DNA of 8,678 bases. Source: Christensenella sp. UBA7597. Lineage in GTDB: Bacteria > Bacillota > Clostridia > Christensenellales > Borkfalkiaceae. The stretch covers positions 1 to 8,678 of the forward strand of contig DLQW01000035.1 of the NCBI GenBank assembly GCA_002474405.1, given 5' to 3'. Shown in pieces: positions 1-6,274 of this stretch. Both the position numbers and the translations under genes were made by a program. Under the pieces are notes generated by a model. It was given only the letters and a program-made list of their open reading frames with translations. It was not told the origin of the DNA and searched no databases. Each line of letters starts with the position of its first letter. The stretch's first letter is position 1.

Positions 1-1212
1 GTGAGAAAGCCATTCCACCAGATTTAAATCGCAATTTTCGAAAAACTCGTTGTTGTTCTGCGGAAAATACGACGTCGTAATCGTCTTTCCCCACGTTACG
101 CTGCCTCCGTCCGCCTGTTCTTTCCCGGTAAGCACATCGTAAAGCATCGTAATCGTCGTGCTTTTATCGCATAAAATACCGATTTTTTCGTTTTTTTGCA
201 CACTGAAAGAAAGATTTTTAAAATACCCCTCTTTCGTCAGATTTTCCACGATAAGAATGTCGTTGCCGATTTCCCGTTCGAATTTGAAATCGATATACGG
301 ATATTTTCTGAGCGACGGCTTGAAATCGCTGATCGTCAGTTTTTCGAGCTCTTTCTTTCTGGAAGTCGCCTGCCGCGATTTCGAAGCGTTTGCGGCGAAT
401 CTCGCAATGAACTCCTGTAACTCTTTCGCGCGCTGTTCGGCTTTTTTATTCTGTTCTTTCTGCTGCCGCGCCAGAAGCTGGCTCGTCTGATACCAGAAAT
501 CGTAGTTTCCCACGTACATATCGATTTTTCCGAAATCCACGTCGCAGATATTCGTACACACCTTGTTCAGGAAGTGCCGGTTATGCGATACGATGATAAT
601 CGTGTTTTCAAAATCCATCAGATAATTTTCCAGCCAGCGCACCGTTTTGATATCGAGGTTGTTCGTAGGCTCGTCCAGAAGCAGCACGTCCGGGTTTCCG
701 AACAATGCCTGCGCCAGCAGAACGCGCACCTTCTGTTTCGCGTCCAGATCCGCCATCAGCGAATAATGCAGTTCTTCGGGAATTTCCAGAGCGTTCAGAA
801 GCTGCCCCGCCTGATATTCCGCGTCGTATCCGCCCAGCTCGGCAAACTCTCCTTCCAGCTCGCCCGCGCGGATGCCGTCCTCTTCCGAAAAATCGGGGTT
901 TGCATACAAAGCGTCCTTCTCGTCCATAATGTCCACCAGTTTTTTAAAACCGAGCATTACGGTCCGCAGCACCGTTTCGTTATCGTATTTGTTCTGATTT
1001 TGCTGTAAAACGGACATACGCTCGTTTTTATCCAGCGTAACATACCCTTTCTGCGGTTCGATTTCTCCGGAAAGCACCTTTAAAAAAGTAGATTTTCCCG
1101 CACCGTTCGCGCCGATGATGCCGTAACAGTTGCCTTTCGTAAACTTTAAATTTACGTCCTCGAATAATTTTTTGCTGCCGAATTGTAAACTGACTCCGGT
1201 AACCTGTAACAT
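1..1212 (-). CDS. ABC-F family ATPase, YkpA/YbiT-like (3' end outside window)
   Basis: Two-domain cytosolic ATPase of the ABC-F class. These proteins have no membrane segments and act on the ribosomal E site as translation factors or, in some members, antibiotic protection proteins. The frame runs open from an ATG at 1212 to the window edge, giving 404 residues; the usual length is about 540, so the end of the second ATPase domain is missing. Visible in domain 1: Walker A GANGAGKST at 34-42, Walker B VLLLDEP at 176-182, and the switch histidine at 210. The charged inter-domain linker spans roughly residues 225-310. The domain 1 signature is LDAKQ (156-160) instead of LSGGQ, and the domain 2 P-loop (345-356, GILCDKSTTITM) lacks the GKT lysine. 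From memory, degenerate motifs at these places resemble the YkpA/YbiT branch, which argues for a housekeeping rather than a resistance role. AAGGAG lies 5 bases before the start. It follows acpP and its terminator, with no clear promoter of its own. Confidence 0.93.
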   Translation of the reverse strand, partial: MLQVTGVSLQFGSKKLFEDVNLKFTKGNCYGIIGANGAGKSTFLKVLSGEIEPQKGYVTLDKNERMSVLQQNQNKYDNETVLRTVMLGFKKLVDIMDEKDALYANPDFSEEDGIRAGELEGEFAELGGYDAEYQAGQLLNALEIPEELHYSLMADLDAKQKVRVLLAQALFGNPDVLLLDEPTNNLDIKTVRWLENYLMDFENTIIIVSHNRHFLNKVCTNICDVDFGKIDMYVGNYDFWYQTSQLLARQQKEQNKKAEQRAKELQEFIARFAANASKSRQATSRKKELEKLTISDFKPSLRKYPYIDFKFEREIGNDILIVENLTKEGYFKNLSFSVQKNEKIGILCDKSTTITMLYDVLTGKEQADGGSVTWGKTITTSYFPQNNNEFFENCDLNLVEWLSH

Positions 1213-1263
1213 TGCCTCTCCTTGTTTCTCTCCGCCCGCGCACTTCCCCGCGGCACGGCACAG

Positions 1264-1291
1264 AAAAAAGCCGCCGGACGTCCCCGACGAC
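1264..1291 (-). terminator. Intrinsic terminator after acpP
   Basis: On the minus strand an 8-bp stem (GTCGTCGG pairing with CCGGCGGC, two G-U pairs) closes a 6-base loop, GGACGT, and is followed directly by six T. It begins 32 bases after the acpP stop codon. Together with the promoter upstream of acpP it defines a short one-gene transcript. It also stands between acpP and the ABC-F gene, which must be expressed by read-through or from a promoter not recognised here. Confidence 0.85.
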
Positions 1292-1323
1292 CATTTTCAC
1301 GCTTTTTCGCTTAATTCAAACGG

Positions 1324-1551
1324 TTATTTCGCGATTTTCTCCAGCTCGCGCACGATATCTCCCACGGTGGTCAGCCCGTCGAGATCCTCTTCGGGAATCG
1401 TAATTCCTTCTTCGTCCTCCAGGCGGCTTAACAGCTCCACCATATCAAGAGAGTCTGCGCCGAGATCTTCGATCACGTTAGAATCCATCGTAATTTTTTC
1501 CGCAGAAATATTCAATGCTTCCGCAAGCATATCGCGTACTTTTTCAAACAT
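1324..1551 (-). CDS. acpP: Acyl carrier protein
   Basis: Small acidic cytosolic protein of 75 residues, the normal size for the family, which carries growing acyl chains as thioesters during type II fatty acid synthesis. The modification site is GADSLDMVEL (31-40); Ser34 in the DSL motif would receive 4'-phosphopantetheine from the holo-ACP synthase. The four-helix ACP pattern fits throughout, including NVIEDLGADS before the site and the acidic helix 2 (MVELLSRLEDEEG). The start is fixed by GGAGGA 7 bases upstream of the ATG. The gene has its own promoter (1592-1620) and terminator (1264-1291). No fab genes flank it in the window, so it stands apart from the fatty acid cluster with which it often travels. 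An ACP for another pathway cannot be excluded, but sequence and length match the primary ACP well. Confidence 0.97.
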   Translation of the reverse strand: MFEKVRDMLAEALNISAEKITMDSNVIEDLGADSLDMVELLSRLEDEEGITIPEEDLDGLTTVGDIVRELEKIAK

Positions 1552-1591
1552 AAAAGTTTCCTCCGTAGGATAATTTTTCTATTGCAAATCT

Positions 1592-1620
1592 ATTTTAATA
1601 TGTGCGCGCGCAAAAGTCAA
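1592..1620 (-). promoter_or_regulatory. Sigma-A type promoter of acpP
   Basis: On the minus strand TTGACT (1615-1620) and TAAAAT (1592-1597) are separated by exactly 17 bases, one mismatch each from the housekeeping consensus. Transcription would start near 1585, leaving a leader of about 33 bases that carries the strong GGAGGA ribosome binding site. The spacer contains the perfect 10-bp palindrome TGCGCGCGCA (1603-1612). Confidence 0.88.
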
Positions 1621-1650
1621 GCTTTTTCCCGCGTTTTTCCGCTTTTCGTT

Positions 1651-1668
1651 AAAAATCGCCCGATTTTT
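1651..1668 (-). terminator. Palindromic terminator candidate after the M16 gene
   Basis: AAAAATCGGGCGATTTTT on the minus strand is an inverted repeat: 7 bp around GGGC, with the T run forming the 3' arm of the stem. It lies 34 bases after the M16 stop and about 30 bases before the acpP -35 box, where a boundary is expected. The stem is AT-rich and so weak, but the symmetry would let it work in either direction. Confidence 0.45.
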
Positions 1669-1702
1669 CACACAAAACTTCCATAGCGGCAATCAACCGG
1701 CG

Positions 1703-2953
1703 TTACCAATCCAAGCCGTAGCGCGCGCCTTTTTTCAAATTCCCCACAACGCCCATCGCGTACTTCCCGCCGTCGAACGTCAGCCGCATCACTTCTTCCG
1801 CGTCCTTTTTCGTAACCGCGTTGATCGCGTTCAGCCGCCCCGCAAAATCGTATTCTCTACCCGAAAGCAGCATTTCTTTCCCGTAAAGCAGCATCTGCGA
1901 CGACGTACTCTCCTGCGAAAACAGCAACGCCGATTTCATCTGTTCGCGCCCGCGCAGAAATTCGTCCTCCGTAATTCCGCCGTCTTTCAATTCGCGGATA
2001 CATTTCGAAATCGCTCCGAGCGCCTGTTCCGCCTTTTCGGGATTCACCCCCGCGTACACAATCAAATTTCCGCAATCCTCATACGCCGAAACGTACGAAT
2101 ATACCGAGTACGCCAGCCCCGCTTTTTCCCGCACTTCCTGAAACAGTCGCGAGCTCATTCCTCCGCCGAAAATGCCGTTGAACGTCTGCAACGCGTCGCA
2201 CAACGGATCGTCCCGTTTCAGCGAAGGGAACGCCGCGGCGATATGCGTCTGTTCGATTTTTTTCGCTTTTTTCAAAATTTTGCAGCCGAATTCCGTATTC
2301 CGTTGCGGCGCGGGCGTCCCGCCCCGCTTCAATACCGAAAAATACTTGTCCGTCAATGCTTCGGCAAGCGCGAAATCCACGCCGCCCGCAAACACCACCA
2401 CCATGTTTTCAGGGTGATAATACTTCTCTTTGTATTTTTCAATATCGCTTTTCGTGAACCCTTTCACGTTCGCCGCAGGACCGAGAATATTTCTGCCGTA
2501 CCCGCTTTTCCCGTAAATCGCGTTGTACAACACGTCGAAACACAAATCGTCCGGCGTATCCTCGTTCATATTGATTTCTTCGCACACCACCCCTTTTTCT
2601 TTCTCCGCTTCGTCCTCCGGATACGATGCGTTCAGAAACATATCGAACAACAGTTCGCACGTCTCTTTCGTATGGTCGGATGTGCATTTCGCATAGTAAC
2701 AGGTCAGTTCTTTCGCCGTAAACGCGTTCACCTGCGCGCCGATTCTGTCAAACGCGTCGGAAATTTCGAACGCCGTCTTATCGGGCGTGCCCTTAAATTG
2801 CATGTGTTCGATGAAATGCGAAATTCCGTCCTCTTCGTCCGTTTCGTTCGCCGCGCCCGTTTTCACCATCACGCCCGCGGAAACGGAAAGCAACCCTTCC
2901 ATTTTTTTCACTACAAGCTTCAGCCCGTTTTCGTAAGTTTTTACTTTCAGCAT
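1703..2953 (-). CDS. M16 family zinc peptidase, MlpA/YmxG-like
   Basis: Metallopeptidase of the insulinase/mitochondrial processing peptidase family, 416 residues, close to the usual length of single-chain bacterial members such as B. subtilis MlpA. The inverted zinc motif HFIEH is intact at 46-50 (His46 and His50 as ligands, Glu49 catalytic). The downstream EEINMNED stretch (125-132) supplies the third ligand. The second half carries the family's non-catalytic domain with GGGMSSRLFQEVREKAGLAY (263-282), which helps bind the substrate. There is no signal peptide or membrane segment, so it should be cytosolic and cut peptides or short proteins. GGGAG lies about 11 bases before the ATG. It follows the deacetylase-like gene by 34 bases, probably in one transcript, the same order as ylxY-mlpA in B. 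subtilis. The substrate is unknown. Family assignment is firm; orthology to MlpA is inferred. Confidence 0.95.
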   Translation of the reverse strand: MLKVKTYENGLKLVVKKMEGLLSVSAGVMVKTGAANETDEEDGISHFIEHMQFKGTPDKTAFEISDAFDRIGAQVNAFTAKELTCYYAKCTSDHTKETCELLFDMFLNASYPEDEAEKEKGVVCEEINMNEDTPDDLCFDVLYNAIYGKSGYGRNILGPAANVKGFTKSDIEKYKEKYYHPENMVVVFAGGVDFALAEALTDKYFSVLKRGGTPAPQRNTEFGCKILKKAKKIEQTHIAAAFPSLKRDDPLCDALQTFNGIFGGGMSSRLFQEVREKAGLAYSVYSYVSAYEDCGNLIVYAGVNPEKAEQALGAISKCIRELKDGGITEDEFLRGREQMKSALLFSQESTSSQMLLYGKEMLLSGREYDFAGRLNAINAVTKKDAEEVMRLTFDGGKYAMGVVGNLKKGARYGLDW

Positions 2954-2987
2954 ATTTCGTTTTTCTCCCGTTTGTTTTTTCTCGTTT

Positions 2988-3737
2988 TTACTGCGGCGCC
3001 GCCGTTGCCGACAAACATTCCGAAACCGTTACCGCTTTCAAAGAATGCGTTCTGTAATACGCAAGCACGTCTTTCAGCGCCGCCGCCGTCTGCTTCGTGG
3101 GGTGCATCAGAATAAAATCCCCGTCCGTCGTCTTTTCCGTCGCCCGACGAAAAATCAGCGAAGCGTCATGATCCCGCCAGTCGATGGTATCGCGGGACCA
3201 TAAAATGACTTTCATTTTCAATGCCGCCGCGGCTATCAGCGTATTCTTTCCGTACGCGCCGGAGGGCGGCGCAAACAGCGTCGGTTTGGTTCCCGTCAGC
3301 TTTTCCGTAATCAGATTGCAATTTTCTATTTCTTCTTTATTCTGTTTCAAAGAAAGCGCGGCGTGATCTTTATGAAAATAGCCGTGATTTCCCGTTTCGT
3401 GCCCCGCCGCCTTGATGTCGTTCAGACACTTCTCGTTATCGTCCGCCCAGCACCCGCCCACAAAAAACGTGGCTTTCGCGTTTTCCTCGCGCAGGATTTC
3501 GAGAATTTCATACACGACCGGCGTGTTTTCGTACACGTTGAACATCAGACACACCGCCCCGGTTCCCGCGTCGCCGCGGCGATACACGTTTTCCTCCGCC
3601 TCTGCGGAAACGGTTCCGCCGTCCTCGTAAAAACACGCGACGCCCACCGCAAGCAGAATCAATGTCAGCGCGAAATTCGTAAGAGCGGTTGCCATACCGC
3701 ACCGGTTTGCGCTTCTTTTCCGCGTTTTTCTTTTCAT
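2988..3737 (-). CDS. Membrane-anchored NodB-domain (polysaccharide deacetylase-like) protein
   Basis: Carbohydrate esterase family 4 fold, 249 residues from the chosen start. The N-terminus is strongly basic (MKRKTRKRSANR), followed by one hydrophobic helix at about 18-37. The protein is therefore exported, tethered outside the membrane or released after cleavage. The NodB domain covers about 60-245. Conserved: the metal histidine pair in NHGYFH (His118, His122), DTIDW (183-187) and ILMH (209-212). Changed: motif 1, normally TFDDGP, reads MFNVYE (65-70), so the catalytic-base and metal aspartates are absent; motif 3, normally RPPYG, reads APPSG. It may be a catalytically altered or binding-only member, or use another base. 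ATG 3737 is preferred over in-frame ATG 3764 because AGGCGGTG lies 5 bases upstream and the earlier ATG has no such site. The M16 gene follows, as ylxY-mlpA in B. subtilis, which suggests a cell wall or spore role by inference. Confidence 0.9.
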   Translation of the reverse strand: MKRKTRKRSANRCGMATALTNFALTLILLAVGVACFYEDGGTVSAEAEENVYRRGDAGTGAVCLMFNVYENTPVVYEILEILREENAKATFFVGGCWADDNEKCLNDIKAAGHETGNHGYFHKDHAALSLKQNKEEIENCNLITEKLTGTKPTLFAPPSGAYGKNTLIAAAALKMKVILWSRDTIDWRDHDASLIFRRATEKTTDGDFILMHPTKQTAAALKDVLAYYRTHSLKAVTVSECLSATAAPQ

Positions 3738-3742
3738 GCTTT

Positions 3743-3750
3743 CACCGCCT
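3743..3750 (-). promoter_or_regulatory. Ribosome binding site deciding the deacetylase start
   Basis: AGGCGGTG on the minus strand differs by one base from AGGAGGTG and sits 5 bases before ATG 3737. The in-frame ATG at 3764 is preceded only by AT-rich sequence, so the shorter protein is preferred. Confidence 0.75.
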
Positions 3751-3768
3751 TTTTCCGTTCTCATAATA

Positions 3769-3796
3769 TTTTATGGCGGAAAAAAATCGGTTATGC
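3769..3796 (-). promoter_or_regulatory. Possible forespore (sigma-F/G type) promoter
   Basis: GCATA (3792-3796) and CATAAAA (3769-3775), separated by 16 bases on the minus strand, resemble the GHATR and CATnnTA boxes of forespore sigma factors. A start around 3760 would leave a leader of about 20 bases with the ribosome binding site in it. No convincing sigma-A promoter was found in the 89-base gap. The spacer is slightly short and the -10 box has a mismatch, so this is a weak call. Confidence 0.25.
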
Positions 3797-3800
3797 CCGA
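3780..3800 (-). terminator. Weak terminator candidate after mutS2
   Basis: On the minus strand TCGG and CCGA form a 4-bp stem around GCATAA, followed by seven T, starting 26 bases after the mutS2 stop. The T run is good but the stem is short, so termination would be partial. It overlaps the promoter candidate for the next gene. Confidence 0.35.
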
Positions 3801-3826
3801 AACTCCGTACGGAAAAGCGGCAGAAT

Positions 3827-6253
3827 TTACTTGAATTTTACGATGGTAACGCCTCCCTCGCCTTCGCCGTAAACGCCGAGGCGGTATTCCTTCACGCGCT
3901 TATCCTTTCGCAACAGCTCGTGAATCGCAGCCCGCAGCTTTCCCGTTCCCACACCGTGCACGATACGCACTTCTTCCAGGTTGGATACAATCGCGGAATC
4001 CAGAAACGTTTCCACGTCAGCCACGGCTTCTAAAACCGTTTCGCCGATCACGTTGATTTCCAGCGCGGGCGCAAGCCTCGGCGCAAGATTTTTCGTGATT
4101 TTTACGTCTCCACGACCGATTCCCGGCTTTCCCTTTTTCTTCCCGTTTCCCGCAAAAGAGCCCGCCGCAGTATTAGTTTGCCCGTTCCAGCCGTTTATAA
4201 GCGTGGAAAGCGAGGAAATTTTCACGCGCAGCTTAATTTCGCCGCAAACGACTTCCGCTTCGTTTTTTCCCTTGCGCACGGAAAGCACTTCTCCCACCTT
4301 TCCCACGGTATCTATCAGCACTTTATCGCCGGGTTTCAGCTTGTTTTTATCCGCCGGCGCGTATTGCGGCTTGCTTTCTTCCTCCGCTTCCGCTTCGTAC
4401 GCCTTGGAAATCAGCTTGTTTTTCAGCGTGCGCGCCTTAATCAGGTCTCCTTCGGTAAGTTCCGTTTTTTCGAACAACGCTTCCATTTCGGAAAGCAATT
4501 CTTCCGCCTGCGCGGCTTTTTCCGCCACTTTGCGCCGAAGTTCCGCTTTTGCGCCCGCCTGCAGTTTTTCGCGTTCCGCGGCAAGCTTTTTTCTCTCTTC
4601 GTCCGCCTCGGTGATTTTTTCTTTCAGTTCGGCTACTTCGCGCGCGCTTTCTTTCGTCAGTTCTTCCGCTTTCAGACGGCTTTCTTCCGCACGCCGCACA
4701 ATGTTTTCCAGCTTCTGCGAATCCTCCGATAAATACGATGCCGCAGCCGTTAAAATCTCTTCTTTCAGCCCCCATTTCCTTGCAATCGCCAGAGCGTTAC
4801 TCGAACCCGCCAGCCCCAGCCGGATTACGTACAGCGGCTGCAACGTTTTCGAATCGAACTGCATGGAAGCGTTTTCGATGTCTTTTGCCGTAAACGCAAA
4901 CTCTTTCAGCGAAGAATAATGCGTGGTAACGATGCCCGTACAGCCCGTTTTCAGTAAATATTCCACCACCGCGCGGGCAAGCGCCTGTCCTTCTTCGGGG
5001 TCCGTTCCTCCGCCGAGCTCGTCCAGAAGCACCAGAGAATTTTTATCCGCTTTCTCCACGATTTCCGAAAGATTCTTCACGTGCGACGAAAACGTGGAAA
5101 GGCTTTCTTCTATGCTCTGCGCGTCTCCTACGTCGCAATAAATTTCTTTGAATACGGCAACGTTCGCGCGCCTTGCGGGAATGAACAACCCGCATGCCGC
5201 CATCAGGCAGAACAGCCCCACCATTTTTAACGTAACCGTCTTGCCGCCCGTGTTTGGTCCGCTCACCAGCAGCCAGCGATACTCCGCCCCCAGCGCAAGC
5301 GTAACCGGCACCACTTTCTTTTTATCGATCAACGGATGCCTGCCTCCGTCGATTTCAATCACGCCTTTATCGTTCGTTTCCGGACGCACGGCGGCAAGCG
5401 AATACGCGTATTCCGCCCGCGCGTAACACCCGTCTATCTCTTCCAGAATCTCCTGCGCCGCCGTCAGCTCCTCTTTCATCCGCCCCAGCCGCACAGACAT
5501 ATCCTTGAGAATCCGCTCCACTTCTTCCCGTTCGTCAAGGTGCAGCGAACGCAGTTCGTTATTCATTTCCAACACTTCTTCCGGTTCGATGAAAAACGTC
5601 GCGCCCGAAGCCGAACGGTCGTGAATAAACCCTTTCACGTTGCGTTTGTATTCCGCGCGCACGGGAAGCACGTAACGGTTGTCGCGCATCGTTACGATGC
5701 CGTCCTGCAGATACTTTCCCTCCGCGCCCGTCAGATACTCGCCGAGGCGCGCTTTGATACGCTCGTTCAGCGCGCGGATATCCCGTCTCAGTGCAAACAG
5801 CTTTTCGCTGGCGTGGTCGGAAAGCTCGTCCTCGCTCACGATTTTTTCGAAAATATCGTCCTCCAGATTCCTGTCGTAATACAATCTGTCGGCATACGCT
5901 TTCATCAGCGTGATTTCTTCGTCGGAAACGCCCGCAATCGAATCCCGCGCAATCCGTACCGAACGAAGCAGCCGCCCCGCCGCCAGCAATTCCGCGCAGG
6001 ACAAAGCCGCGCCTTTCTGCGCCCGTTCCAGACTGTCGCCCAGAGGTTCGAAAAATTCCACCTTGGAAAGCCCGTAGGTAAACAGCAGCTTCACGCATTC
6101 GCCCGTAAGCGCCAGCCGCCGCTTCGTTTCCGCTATCGTATCGGCGGGCATACAGTTTTTCAAACGTTCTTTTCCGCCCTCCAGCGTGGCGAACCCCGCC
6201 GCGGATTCCAGAATTTTATTCAGTTCCGTTTTTTCAATCGCTTTCAGATTCAT
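3827..6253 (-). CDS. mutS2: MutS2 ATPase with C-terminal Smr domain
   Basis: MutS2 is a MutS-family ATPase without the mismatch-recognition domain. In Bacillota it is linked to suppression of recombination and to recognising and splitting collided ribosomes. Length is 808 residues, near the usual 780-790. Order: helical core and clamp (about 1-300), Walker A GPNTGGKT (332-339), STFSSHVKN (387-395), Walker B LVLLDE (407-412), THYSSLKEF (444-452), a charged coiled coil (about 510-600), a small beta domain (about 638-683), a Gly/Lys-rich linker (about 688-725), and Smr (about 731-808). The Smr HGVGTG loop (766-771) is intact, but the expected LDLRG reads INVIG (733-737), losing the acidic and basic residues tied to nuclease activity in the family. 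The gene starts 19 bases after the U32 stop, so the two are probably cotranscribed. From memory this pair is common in clostridia. Confidence 0.97.
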   Translation of the reverse strand: MNLKAIEKTELNKILESAAGFATLEGGKERLKNCMPADTIAETKRRLALTGECVKLLFTYGLSKVEFFEPLGDSLERAQKGAALSCAELLAAGRLLRSVRIARDSIAGVSDEEITLMKAYADRLYYDRNLEDDIFEKIVSEDELSDHASEKLFALRRDIRALNERIKARLGEYLTGAEGKYLQDGIVTMRDNRYVLPVRAEYKRNVKGFIHDRSASGATFFIEPEEVLEMNNELRSLHLDEREEVERILKDMSVRLGRMKEELTAAQEILEEIDGCYARAEYAYSLAAVRPETNDKGVIEIDGGRHPLIDKKKVVPVTLALGAEYRWLLVSGPNTGGKTVTLKMVGLFCLMAACGLFIPARRANVAVFKEIYCDVGDAQSIEESLSTFSSHVKNLSEIVEKADKNSLVLLDELGGGTDPEEGQALARAVVEYLLKTGCTGIVTTHYSSLKEFAFTAKDIENASMQFDSKTLQPLYVIRLGLAGSSNALAIARKWGLKEEILTAAASYLSEDSQKLENIVRRAEESRLKAEELTKESAREVAELKEKITEADEERKKLAAEREKLQAGAKAELRRKVAEKAAQAEELLSEMEALFEKTELTEGDLIKARTLKNKLISKAYEAEAEEESKPQYAPADKNKLKPGDKVLIDTVGKVGEVLSVRKGKNEAEVVCGEIKLRVKISSLSTLINGWNGQTNTAAGSFAGNGKKKGKPGIGRGDVKITKNLAPRLAPALEINVIGETVLEAVADVETFLDSAIVSNLEEVRIVHGVGTGKLRAAIHELLRKDKRVKEYRLGVYGEGEGGVTIVKFK

Positions 6254-6268
6254 AATTTATTCGTCTTT

Positions 6269-6274
6269 TCCTTC
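6269..6274 (-). promoter_or_regulatory. Distant ribosome binding site of mutS2 overlapping the U32 stop
   Basis: GAAGGA overlaps the TGA stop of the upstream gene (TGAAGGA) and lies 15 bases before the mutS2 ATG, longer than the usual 5-10. An in-frame TAA two codons before the ATG rules out an earlier start. The overlap suggests translational coupling between the two genes. Confidence 0.5.

Noticed and set aside
1028..1300. A 90-residue minus-strand frame across the start of the ABC-F gene.
   Set aside because: It is out of frame with the clear ABC-F coding sequence, overlaps the acpP terminator and has no family resemblance.
2243..3115. A 290-residue open frame on the plus strand.
   Set aside because: It is antisense to the M16 and deacetylase genes, is rich in Phe, Arg and His as expected of a reverse shadow, has no ribosome binding site and matches no family I recognise.
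3762..3764. ATG as the start of the deacetylase-like gene.
   Set aside because: No ribosome binding site precedes it, while the ATG at 3737 has AGGCGGTG at ideal spacing.
3804..3813. Perfect 10-bp palindrome TCCGTACGGA between mutS2 and the deacetylase gene.
   Set aside because: It is a single copy, too short to be a hairpin with a usable loop, and is not clearly tied to a promoter; palindromes of this size can occur by chance.
3981..4919. A 312-residue Ser/Phe-rich open frame on the plus strand.
   Set aside because: Its serine runs mirror the Glu/Lys coiled coil of MutS2 read backwards; not a gene.
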